DNA of 64,000 bases, taken from the NCBI GenBank assembly GCA_902728285.1, contig CACVBU010000682.1, positions 29,970-93,969 of the forward strand. Direction: 5' to 3'. Below are positions 22,132-33,100 of the stretch, piece after piece; position 1 is the stretch's first letter; each line of letters begins with the position of its first letter. The notes under the pieces were generated by a model, which was not told the DNA's origin, searched no databases, and saw only the letters and a program-made list of their open reading frames with translations. The position numbers and the translations under genes were made by a program. The stretch comes from Clytia hemisphaerica (taxonomy: Eukaryota; Cnidaria; Hydrozoa; Leptothecata; Clytiidae).

Positions 22132-22772
22132 GATTGAGGTTAGCTCAAAATTCATATTGACGAGGCTTGGGGTTTTGTGCCTGTCCTGTCCTGTGCTGTG
22201 CTGTGGAGTGGGCCTTGCTGTTCGATTCGGTGAAGGCTTCTTCGTAAAAGCGAAAGACATGTATCTATTGACTATTTTTCGGATCCGGCATGCGGGAATA
22301 GTGTCAGGACCTGCAGGCGACCTGGTAGGGTTGGGTATGGGTGTGGTTTGGGTGTGGTTACGTATTGGCTAGGAATTTGGTTATTATCAGTTAGGGTTAG
22401 TGTTGGAGCTCGAAAAAAGCACTCTTTTGTGATTTTCTCTTAATACAGTTTGGTCTGCAGTTTGTACAATATAAATAGCCATCAGAAACGCTCTTTCGGC
22501 ATGAATCCGTGGCGCAGTGGATAGGGCTTTGGGTTTCAAAACATCGGAACTTTGCATTTAGTGGGTTCGAATCCCACCGGTGGCGATCTGTCGGTAAGTC
22601 ATTCAGTAAGTTAGAAAGCATAGTAAATAACTCACACAGAACCAGAAAGTCAGAAAAACTACGAACAAGAGACTGGAAAGTACGAAATAAGTCCAGATCT
22701 GTCTTTCGTCTTTACGAAGAAGCCACGACCGTTCGATTCCAGGTTAGCTCAAAATTCATAGTAACGTGGCGG
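22132..22772 (+). repeat. Direct repeat pair GGTTAGCTCAAAATTCATA
   Basis: TTCGATT(G/C)..GGTTAGCTCAAAATTCATA followed by T(G/A)ACG(A/T)GGC occurs at about 22131-22166 and again at about 22734-22771. The copies are direct and flank about 570 bases that include the tRNA-like sequence. This could be a tandem duplication or a duplicated flank of an insertion. Confidence 0.4.
22503..22590 (+). mobile_element. tRNA-like sequence (SINE head or tRNA pseudogene)
   Basis: GAATCCGTGGCGCAGTGGAT resembles a tRNA acceptor/D-arm with an A box, and GTGGGTTCGAATCCCAC at about 22561-22577 forms a perfect 5-bp T-stem with a B box. The acceptor arms pair at only about four of seven positions and the anticodon arm is poor, so this is probably not a functional tRNA. 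Confidence 0.5.
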
Positions 22773-22849
22773 GCATCATGGCTGCTACTGTTATAGCAGA
22801 CTAAAAGCTGTGTGAACACAAATGTAACTAGCCCATATTCAATATTGTA

Positions 22850-23621
22850 CCGTAGGATCGTCTAATCTCGACATAGGTCTTGCAATCTCGACATAGCTGT
22901 AGGCTGGTCTTCGAAATAAAAAATCAAACATAAACAAATACATACCAAAGTTATCAATCAATCACTAAATTGCACTCTCTCTCTCTCTTTCTCTATCACG
23001 TCACAGATTGTTAATATAATATGAGAAATGTGAACTGTTATTACTTATATTTGAAAAGAACACTTTAACGATGTAGTAATCACTAAAAAACTAATTAGCA
23101 TGCTTTCAACGAAGATGCCCAAATCACAACAACATTTTGCACGCGATTTTTTAGTAGACCTTTTTACCGTGAACCGAAAATAATTAAAATAACCCGGTTT
23201 CCTTATGAATTTGAAAAGGGACCGGGTGTGCTAGGTGCGGCGCCTAGAAGTTTAACGCGGCCTCCTAGCGCCTAGAGCGTGTGCTTGCAATAAATAATAA
23301 GGAAATGGAAACCAGGTCGACTAAGCGCGCGAATTATTTTTATCACGTGACTTGAAGCGTAATAAAGTTGTAAAATTTTAATGATGGACACGAGTAAGAT
23401 ACGAGGAAGTTTGCATGCGTTTCGTGTGTTGTGTAAAACTGCTTATAATTTGGCTGTTTTTTTAATTGAAAGGATTGCAATGTTTACTGAACTTCTAGTT
23501 TGATGGATGAACTTGTTCGATAAGAATGATACCAAGAATTTCATTCAAGGTTTGTTTTGATTATTTTACAGATCCGGTGTCGAGATTGCAAGACGTATGT
23601 CGAGATTAGACGATCCTACGG
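22850..23621. mobile_element. 772-bp MITE with 44-bp TIRs, TA target
   Basis: The ends CCGTAGGATCGTCTAATCTC and its continuation ..GACATAGGTCTTGCAATCTC match inverted at the right end over about 44 bases with very few mismatches. TA flanks both tips. The TATGTCGAGATT motif repeats within each end. It is non-coding and Tc1/mariner-like by target and tip. Confidence 0.8.
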
Positions 23622-24584
23622 TATAATAGGGTTGCACAAAAAGTTGCATAAAGCACTGTTTTAGACACCCCTCCTTCTTCATTCTTAATCCTATTCTGTC
23701 CATCCATATCCCTCTGGTCCTCACTCAATCAGGATGATTATATTGAATTAGAGGCTTGTAGAGTGATCAAGACTCCACCCTACCATGAAGTCGGGTATAA
23801 AAAGGGGTCGTTGACAAACGATTTTCCTTTTTTTAACGGCCTGAGGCCGTTAAGCCAGACGTAATTAATCGAACAGTTCGATTAGTATATGTAATCACAT
23901 GATAACGAGTGCAATTCGAATATAATTGCCATGTGATTTTTTTGTTATTAATTTTCCGAGTCCAAAAGGACGAGGAAAATTCGACACAAAAAAATCACGA
24001 GTGCAATTTTCGAATTGTACGAGTTATTATGTGATTACGAGCTAATCGCACAATGGCTTTCACTACTTTTTCCCAGTTAGGAAAGTAAATTACAGAAATT
24101 ACACTGAGAGTTTTACACTTCTCTTTATGTCTCTCTTTTATTGTTGATTATGGATTTTTATTCTCACAAAATAAATTTCGAATGCAATTAAAACGTTCGA
24201 TGCAAAAAAAATGTAAGAAAAAACAATAAAATCAATTTTAAACATTGGCGCCGCATTGGAGAGTGTGATTAACAATTAATTGCTCTCTACAGGATGCAAT
24301 TAACGATTAATTGCTCTCTTTGAGGGCGCGCCAAATAAGAAAAAATAACCCATTGTGCGATTACCGAACTAATCGAACTTTGTCAAACTTAATAGAACTT
24401 TTCAAAAGTCGCTAAAATTGTGAGTATTCGATTAATTTCGACAAAACATAGTAAGTTCGACAAAGTTCGACAAAGAGAAATGTTTGACAAATTCGACAAA
24501 AAACTCCGTTCGATAAAAGTTCGACAACAAGGAAGGTTCGACAAATTCGACAAAAAACTCCGTTCGAAAAAGTTCGACAACAAA

Positions 24585-25565
24585 ACATGACATCCTTTGG
24601 GTACTACCGTGGACGGCCGCTGGGGGTCCCGGGGGTCCGATTGGTGCCCACTGGTCAGGGGGATGTGAGGGTACACGTCTGCACCGTTGTGAGTCCTTCA
24701 AAGTTCCTCAATGTCAAAAGCCGATAAAAATTTGCAAAAAAGGACCTCCTTTGGGTACCAGCCAGTACCAGCCCTGGTGGGACCAATCGAGGCCTCTACA
24801 GCCCCCACAGCCTACGACAGCTTCAGATACCCTCTGTCTTGCTTTCCCTTAAAGCCAGCACCCTCCATCAGTCATCCAAAGCCTTTAAAAAGCTTGAAAA
24901 GGCGGAAAGGCTTGAAAATTGGTCAAAATTGGAAGAAAAAAATGACCTCCTTTGGGTACCACCACGGACGGCCCCTGGGGGTCCCAGCCGTCCCCTGGGG
25001 GTCCCAGCTGGTGTGCAAGGGGTCTGATCGGTGCTCACTGGTCAGGGGGGGGATGGATGTGAGAGTACACGCCTACACCGTTGGGGGTCCTTCAAAGTTC
25101 CTCCAAAGTGCCGTCAAAAGCCGGCAAAAATTGCCAAAAATGACCTCCTCAATTGAGGCTGCTACACCCCTTTCTCACCAGGAAAAATCGCCGGTGAGAC
25201 CAATTGAGGCCTCTACAGCCCTTCACAGCCCCCATAGCCCTCCGGACCCCTTCAGATGTCCTCTGCACCCCTTCAGATGCCCTCTGCCTTGCTCTTCCTC
25301 AAAGCCAGCACCCTCCATCAGTGCTCCAAAGCCTTTAAAAGGCTTGGAAAGGCTTGAAAATTGGCGAAAATTGTGAAAAATTGGGAAAAATGACCTCATT
25401 TGGGTACCACCGTGGACGGCCCCTGGGAGTCCCGGTCGGGGTTCCGGGGAGTTTGATTTGTACCCACTGGTCAGGGGGGATGTGAGGGTACATGCCTGCA
25501 CCAGCGGGGGTGTTTCAAAGTTCCTCAAAGTGTCGTCAAAGGCCGGCAAAAAGTGCGATCGAAAT
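24585..25565 (+). repeat. GC-rich imperfect tandem array, units about 350-450 bp
   Basis: Units begin near 24589, 24944 and 25391 with GAC(A/C)TC(C/A)TTTGGGTAC and continue with GTGGACGGCC(G/C)CTGGG, CACTGGTCAGGGGG and TCCTTCAAAGTTCCTC. GC content is far above the surroundings. Open frames exist on both strands but change frame between units, so I do not call a protein. Confidence 0.75.
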
Positions 25566-25809
25566 ACGCGCAAGTGGAGCGGCCTTCAGTTGCTCGGGTT
25601 TTCTCAAATTTTTGTTCGATTAAACTTGACAAAGTTCGATTAAGTTCGATTAATGTAATCGAACTAATTGAACTGTTCGATTTCAGTAATCGAACTTAAT
25701 CGAACTTTGTATTTTGAGAAATTTGTGAGTATTCGATTAAAGTTCGACAACCGAACTTAGTCGAACATTAATCGGCCAACAAAGTTCGATTATTGAAAAG
25801 GGTGTGACC

Positions 25810-26327
25810 AACAATTTTATTTTTATTTTCATAATATATTTCGGGAGATTCTTCCCATCATCAGATTTAATATCTAAAAACAAATATAAAAACAGTTTAA
25901 AAACAGTAGAAAATTCAAAACATATACAACTTCGTAAAAAGCATCCTCATACAACAACCTTCCCATAAATACTAAAAACATGTTTAAAAAATCGAGAAAT
26001 CAAAAAATTAGAAACCAATACATAAAGCGAAACGAAAAATTAAAAATGAATAAAAGAACAATTATATTTTTAGCACTAACGTGCGGCTTTTGTATTCGTC
26101 CTTTGTGTTCAATTCAGGTTTTAAGTCTTTAATAAACAAAGCTTCCAGTGTCATTAAGTGTTGTTCATTCTTTGATGACATACCAATATTATAGAGACAT
26201 CCTCAAGGGATATCTCTCTACACCACAATCAATGAAATGTTTTCCCACTTGACTCCTTGTGTGCTCCTTAAAGCGTGTAATCAGATGACGAACGGTTTGT
26301 CCGACATAGCGCGAGTTACATCGCATC
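25810..26327 (-). mobile_element. Penelope-like retroelement 3' fragment (GIY-YIG end)
   Basis: On the minus strand, about 26322-26220 reads CNSRYVGQTVRHLITRFKEH and then an HTRSQVGKHFIDCG-like run; after frameshifts, about 26160-26085 reads HLMTLEALFIKDLKPELNTK. These match the GIY-YIG endonuclease end of Penelope-like elements. The 3' non-coding part includes ATCTGATGATGGGAAGAATC. Frameshifts and the missing reverse transcriptase show it is dead. Confidence 0.75.
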
Positions 26328-26900
26328 AAAGTTCGATTAAGTTCGACAAAGTTCGATTAAAAATACTGTTCGATTGGTTTGATTAGTTACGTCTGGGTTA
26401 AGGTTCAGATCCCCTCCCCCCTACTTCTTAGCGGCCAAAAAATTTCTTCAAAAGTAAATACTTTCACTGGTCCATGGTCGCCATGTTCTTTCGATTCGTA
26501 ATCCTCAAAGTTCTTCTTTTCGCATGGAATAAACATGTGGTTTTGAGCCGTGACCTTTCAATTTTGAAATTCCAAGCCCCTCAGCAAGTCAGGACGGGAT
26601 GGGTGGAGCAAGGAGTCAACTGTGGCGGAGGGAAAAAATGCAGACTTTAGTCACGTGACCAGTCATTTTTCTCGTCGAAGCATTAATTATTGGTGACCTG
26701 GAATAAGGTGAATGTCGTGTGGTTGCTTTGGTCTTAGCCTTTCTTCACATGTTTCTACTTTTTGGACTGATGAAATTTGTAAGTGAGACTTTCCCTTTTT
26801 TTAAACTTTTTTAACTGCGTTGCAGTGACCCCCTCCCACCCCTTACGGCCAGAAGCTGTTAAAAAAAAGGAAAATCGTTTGTCGACGGCCCCTAACTTGC

Positions 26901-27078
26901 AGGCTAACATGCATAGCCCTCAAATGACTGACCAATCAAAGCAGCAAAATTTCCAAACAAATGAACTACGCAGAGCTCCGCTCACAGCTCTACTCTACCA
27001 TTTTTGTTTTGATTTAACTTTGTATTATATTATAATGACCAGCCAGGTCTTTTATTTGAGGGCTATGCATGTTAGCCT
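26901..27078. mobile_element. 178-bp MITE just upstream of MAN2A
   Basis: The ends AGGCTAACATGCATAGCCCT(CAAAT) match inverted at the right end (ATTTGAGGGCTATGCATGTTAGCCT). It is non-coding. It ends about 60 bases before the acceptor-like site that precedes the MAN2A start. Confidence 0.75.
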
Positions 27079-27185
27079 CCACCGATGCATGTTACCCAAT
27101 CTCACGGTAGATCTTTTTACGTCTTATTTCTACTTTTAGATGAAAATATTGTAAGTCATCAAGTTGGTTTTATTTGATATATATC

Positions 27186-30100
27186 ATGAAGAAGTTAACA
27201 GCAATATTTGGTAGTTGTTTATTCTTTTTTGTTGTCATGACAATGTATTTGTTATTGGATCAGTTTCAAATCACAATTGACAAACAAAAATTCATAGAGG
27301 AGGTATGCTTTTCTTACTTTTAAAAATTTTCATAGACTTATTTTCCTCCTTTAAAAAGAGTTACAAAAGTATTTCAATTTATGGGTTTTTTACTTGTTTT
27401 TTTTTATCAATATAAATTTTCACTTGGTTCATTTTGTAATGAATATTTGGTGTAAAATGTTCCTCTTTAAACTATTTTGCCATTTAAATTATCAGGGTAT
27501 TATTTAAGTCTAGAGAGAAAAATGGCATTGCTAGGAAGCCCAGGGTAACCTGGTTTTGATACTGTCTTTTTAATACCATATTTTCAGAAAAGTGGTCTCC
27601 TCAGTTAAAGGAGTGGATTGACAAGATTTTAAAATAATGAATGGTGAAACTTTCCCATTGCAAAGCCTGGATGGTAAAGTAGAAAGTGACTCTCTTTGTT
27701 TTATATAAGTCTAGTCCATCTAACACCTTTCCTTTTAAATTTCATCTAGACACAAAATGTGGAAAAGTCTGTCAATGATATTGGTAGAGATATCAACAAG
27801 CTAGAGGAAGAAATTAATTCCAATGATCGTATCATTGATTCCATGAAAGATCGTGTTCAAGGTATTGATGCTGCAGATCCAGGATTTCAGAATCGCCCAA
27901 AACCAATTATCCCTAGTTAGTATTTAGTTTATCTTACTATACTAATTACTAATTGAGTTTATGAAAAATTTCTATAACGCTAGCCCAGCATTAAGAGACA
28001 TCTCAGTCTATCACGGGCTTCACATAGCCGTAAGAGTATACGGATATAGGTAATCTATGAAAATTTTTGTGAAGAAGTCATTGCAGTGCAAATCTTTCAC
28101 AAATTTGAAAACCCACTTTCCCGTGGAAATAATTGACGTTTTTTGGGATCCTTGGGGCATAAGCTACCCGTTGACCGCAAAAATCCAAAATTTGTGAATT
28201 GACCGTTGACAACATTAGGGGTAGTGGGACCCAATGACGTCACGGGTTAGGGAAAAACTTCAAAATATGATATCTTGAGTTTGAAAAGGAGTTGGGAGGT
28301 TGTTGACCCCTCATTGGATCGAGAATTCTATGGGGAATAAGATGGAAGGGGTTATGAGGCTTGAAAAAGGCTTGGAAATTTGGCTGATTTTTCAGGCGTT
28401 TTCACTTGAAGACGTTATCAAAACAGGAAAAATGTGATATCTCGAGATTGGAAAGGAGTTTGGAGATGGTTGACCCCTCATTGGATCGGAAATTTAATGG
28501 AGAATAAGTTGGGAGGGGTAATAGTGGGTATATAGAGACTTTCGAAATTAAATATATTCAAATTGAGGCATCTTTTTTTTTTTTTTTTTTTTTTTTTAGC
28601 AATATATTTCGCAGGTCTATTGACCTCTATGAAAAGGTTTATCTTAGGTTCGATGACATCATCAAAAACTGAAAAATACAATATCTAGAGTTTGAGAAGG
28701 ATTTAAGCAATGATTGACCCCTTATTGGATCGGAAATCATCATGAGAATATATTTGGTCAATGAAGAAATAGTTACAGTAAAGTGAAAAGTTTATTACAC
28801 ATTCGATGACATCATTTAGAGCCCAAATGACGTAACAAAACATAAAATGTGTCATATCTTTAGTTTTAAACCATTTTAAGTGGTAATTTTTTGTTCTTTG
28901 GGATTAATTCAGTCTATAGTTTCCCCTTTACTATCCAAAGGGCTTATGATGCGTTCAGCTTATCTACTCCTCGACGAGTTTATGAAAATTTCTCAAATTT
29001 TGCCAGGGGGTTGATTCAAGTATGAAAGAGGGATTTCGTGCAGTTCTAAAACAAGAAATCTTATTGTCTTTCAAAAATGCAGTTATTATTTGGTCTTTTA
29101 AGGCGCGTCATGTCGACCTCAAATTCGTAAATACAGCAACATTTTTTATATATTTTCCATTCTTATACACTGATGATATATTGACGCTCTCAATTTGACG
29201 TTTTACTGCTCAATAAGTTTCCATTTTCGATTAAATTGAAATCGCTTTCAAACTTACTGAAGAAACTCTCACAATTGAAGATTTATTATTTACTAAGCTT
29301 TTTGGACCTACCCCAATGGGGTGAGGTCCTATAAATTAACCCATGTTCGTTAGTTAGTTAGTTAGTTAGTTACCAGCTTTTCTTGAGATTGGCTCATTAG
29401 TTTTTTCTGATTTTTGGCACAAAGGTGCATGACCATAAACCCTCGAATGTGACGGAACCCAATTTTCGAAAAAAAAATCTTTCGGGCAAATTTGGGCCAA
29501 AAAACAGCTTAAAAACAGGTTTTTTGGACTTTGCAAAAAATTGGATCATTAATTTTTTCTGATTTTTAGCATGAAAGTAGGGTACAATCATAGTTAAAAG
29601 ATGGCTCAAGCAGATTTTTTCAAAAAAAATTTTTTTTGCTCAAAAATCGCATTTTTATCTATAAGAAACCACCTCTTACCTAAGGGGGGGGGGACTTGAC
29701 CCCTCTAGAAACTATGTTACATTTATTGTATCATTCTTTATAATAATCTTCAAACATTTAAGTTTAATTGTCAACCCTTTTTTCTAGTCAAAGATAATGA
29801 AGGAGCTGCTCCTGACTTTGGTGGGAATTCAGAGCCGTCTGAAGGAATGTGTTCTTTCACAAATACTCCAAGCGGTGACAAACAAGACATCAGAGTAAGT
29901 GATTATATTGATTTATTAAATTCTAGCAATACAATAAAATTAAGCAATGAGCCTCTTCAAGCTGCATCACTTTTTCCACATTCAGCTTCTGCATCCTCTT
30001 GGAGTTGAATGATCTACAAATAGAATCTTGGAATGTTTGCCTGATGTGTGTATTCTTCAAAAATAGTAGTAATGACTGTAATTTGGCACACTTTCTTTGG

Positions 30101-33100
30101 GTAAATATTTTGGAGAGATTTTTTCAAAAATTTTGCTTGTTAGGGGCCTGGAGTGAGTTTTTCAAGATTAATAGGATGAATCAGTTCTTTTGGTCTAAAA
30201 TAGGTTTAGGACATGAACGGGTCATTTTGAAAGGAAATTCTTTTTCACTTTTCAGATGTTAGACTTTTTTGATGAAATCCCATTTGATGATATTGATGGT
30301 GGTGTCTGGAAACAAGGATGGGACATCTCATACTCCAGAAACGCATTTGATAATAAAAAGCTCAAAGTATTTGTGATGCCTCATTCACACAATGATCCAG
30401 GTAAAACCCAATATTTTCAAATGATAATTGAACAGCTATCTTAAAGACTTGTTCACTTTTTTGTTAAAAAAATAAACAGTTAACCCTAGGCTACGTCATA
30501 TCTTCCTTCAGTTTCAGCGTAAAACTCCTACTCTTCAGGATATGAGCACTGCTCTTGTTTTGGATATTCAAATCCTCCGGATAAATCGCATGCGCAGTGA
30601 TGTTTTAGTGAAACAAAAGAGGGTTTCGAAACCTAAGCCAATCAGCTGTGTTTTAAACATTCTTTTATTTGAAATCTCTATTGATAAACATCTTTTGTGA
30701 AAGTCTATTATGTTTAAACCTTTTAATAAGCAATTCTCGGTAGGGGTTACTAGTGGCCGTCTATAGCAGTGCCTATAGACCAAGAGTAAGGCCTAACAGC
30801 CTGGAGCTGTCTGTTGTGTAGACTAAGCTAACCCCTATTCAAAAGATAAATAAATAAACAAACATAATAAATGTTACTTTAAGGATTAGCACAGATTAGC
30901 ACTTTCTTTATAACAGCAAACTTTTGATATAACAATTTCCCAAAATCATTATTTTTTATAGGCTGGTTGAAGACAGTTGTGAGCTATTTTAATGATCAAA
31001 CAGTTCACATCATTTCTAATATCGTGGATGCACTTGCAAAAGATGAGAAAAGAAAATTCATTTGGGCTGAAACTTCTTATTTCAAAATGTGGTGGGATCA
31101 AACCTCTCCAATGAGAAGACAGCTTGCTCAAGAGTAGGTTTGAATCTCTTAAGAATAAACCAATCAAAATGAACAAAACACTTTTCTATGTGTTCATGTT
31201 TTTTTAAAATTTTGTTAGAGAATATTTTACAGTCTATGACAAATTTTCTTGTTGTTTTCATGTTGAACACTTTACTTAATGGAATTTTCAGTGACTTCCT
31301 TTCTTGAATGGGTACAATAAAAATTTTCTGCGAGTGTACTATTCTTGATGGATATTTTTTACAGGCAAATAAGAAATGGACAATTGGAGATAGTGACAGG
31401 TGGATGGGTGATGAATGATGAGTCAAACCCTCATTATTGGAACATGCTTGACCAAATGATGGAAGGTCATATATGGATGCAACAACATATTGGTAAATAT
31501 CCTTACTTTTTCGAAAGTATGTTAGAAAGAGAGAATCTTAAATCATACATGTGGTAATCAGTTAAAGATAATGTAAACTCCTGAGCCTATATACACTACT
31601 CATACCTGAGTCCCTGTTGTGCTGCAAGCAATATTGTAGAGTATTGTTCACCAATTATATTGTGTAGTCTAAGTAATTCTATAAATAGTTTAGTTAGATA
31701 AAAACACCTTCAAGTGATAATATCTTTTTTTTAAGTCATTTTGCTACACTTCATTTATGTTTTTAACAAGTTCTCTGTCTCTTATCATACCCAGGTGTAA
31801 AGCCAAAGTATGGTTGGGCCATTGATCCCTTTGGTTACTCATCTACCATGCCATATCTTTTGAAGAGAATGGGTTTTGAAGGCATGCTCATTCAACGTGT
31901 TCACTACAATGTGAAGAAATATCTGGCCAAGAAAAAGAACTTAGAATTCATGTGGAGACAAAACTGGGGTAAGTTATTTTGTTCTTCCTAATTGTCTTCT
32001 GGTGTTCATTTCTACTATCTTATTTGATAAAGTTATAAACTCTCTCAGTTAGTTTTTTATTTAATTTTTTTTCGATTTTTCATTATTTATCATGGTTTTT
32101 TGGTGGTCACTTTTTAACAAATTCTGGATTAAATAATGTCAGTGCACATTGAGGTACTAACATACGTTTATCTATTTTAGACCATGGTAAATCAACTGAT
32201 ATATTCACCCATGTCATGCCATTTTACAGTTACGATGTTCCTCATACTTGTGGACCTAACCCAAAGGTGTGTTGTCAATTTGATTTCCGTAGATTGTCAG
32301 GTGGAGGAATGTTTTGTCCCTGGCATATCCCTCCAAAGAGAATTGATGATCACAATGTACGAGAAAGAGCTGAAACACTTCTTGACCAGTATAAAAAGAA
32401 GGCTCAACTTTACAGATCTAATGTTGTTTTGGCACCCCTTGGTGATGATTTCCGTTACGACAAAGAATTTGAAGTTCGTGAACAATTTAGTAATTATGAA
32501 AAACTGATGAATTATGTCAATTCACATCCTGAGCTTAATGCGGAAATCAAATTTGGTACACTTCAAGATTATTTTCATGCAGTTTTTGAAAGAGAAGGAG
32601 TCAAACCAGGAGACCATCCACCAGGTTTTCCAACCCTTGGTGGTGACTTTTTCACTTATGCTGATCGAAACGATCATTACTGGAGTGGATACTACACATC
32701 AAGATCTTTCTTTAAGCACATGGATAGAGAGTTGATGGCACATCTAAGGTTTGTATTAAAATTACCATAATTTTTTGTCATTATTCGAAGTCACTTGTGT
32801 GGATTTCGGTTGCATAAAGTTACACAAAACATTTGAACTAATTAGGATGTTTGCATAAAATTTGAATAGAGAGAAACCGACGTTATATCGTCTGAAACCA
32901 TAAAACCAGCAGTTTAAGATAAGACATATTGATATCCTTATAATTTTCAACCCTAATTTTATTCTCCAGAGCTGCTGAAATCATCTTTTCTCTTGCCAAC
33001 GCACATAGTCAGCACCATGGAAACTTTGAAGGAGAAGACTTATTCCACAAACTTTCAGGAGCACGTAAAGAGTTAGCTCTCTTCCAACATCACGATGGTG

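Larger units (their letters stand above)
23854..26397. mobile_element. piggyBac-like non-autonomous element at TTAA
   Basis: It is flanked by TTAA on both sides (23850-23853 and 26398-26401). Its ends read GCCAGACGTAATTAATCGAA and, inverted, CCCAGACGTAACTAATCAAA. Both ends hold many GTTCGATTAA/GTTCGACAAA repeats. The interior carries a GC-rich tandem array and a Penelope-like fragment. No transposase frame was found, so movement would have depended on another element. Confidence 0.7.
23804..26892. mobile_element. Outer MITE, interrupted by a younger element
   Basis: The terminal inverted repeats GGGGTCGTTGACAAACGATT (then TTCCTTTTTTTAACGGCC) and, at the right, GGGGCCGTCGACAAACGATT pair over at least 40 bases. 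The left repeat resumes homology across the inserted element: GGCCGTTAA at 23845-23853 joined to GGTTC at 26402 matches the inverted right end GGCCGTAAGG. Removing the insertion leaves an element of about 540 bp. Confidence 0.75.
20349..27185. other. Transposon-rich intergenic region between MIOX and MAN2A
   Basis: No gene was seen. It contains the MIOX polyadenylation signal, a SINE-like fragment, a tRNA-like sequence, three MITEs, and a nested 3.1-kb transposon with an internal GC-rich tandem array and a Penelope fragment, all listed separately. Stretches 20890-22130 and 26402-26780 hold nothing else that I can identify apart from short CTGT repeats near 22180-22205. Confidence 0.6.

Noticed and set aside
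22503-22590. Functional tRNA gene
   Set aside because: The T arm is perfect but the acceptor stem pairs at only about four of seven positions and the anticodon arm is poor.
24711-25376. 221-codon plus-strand frame
   Set aside because: It covers a GC-rich tandem array and does not keep the same frame between units; no known domain is visible.
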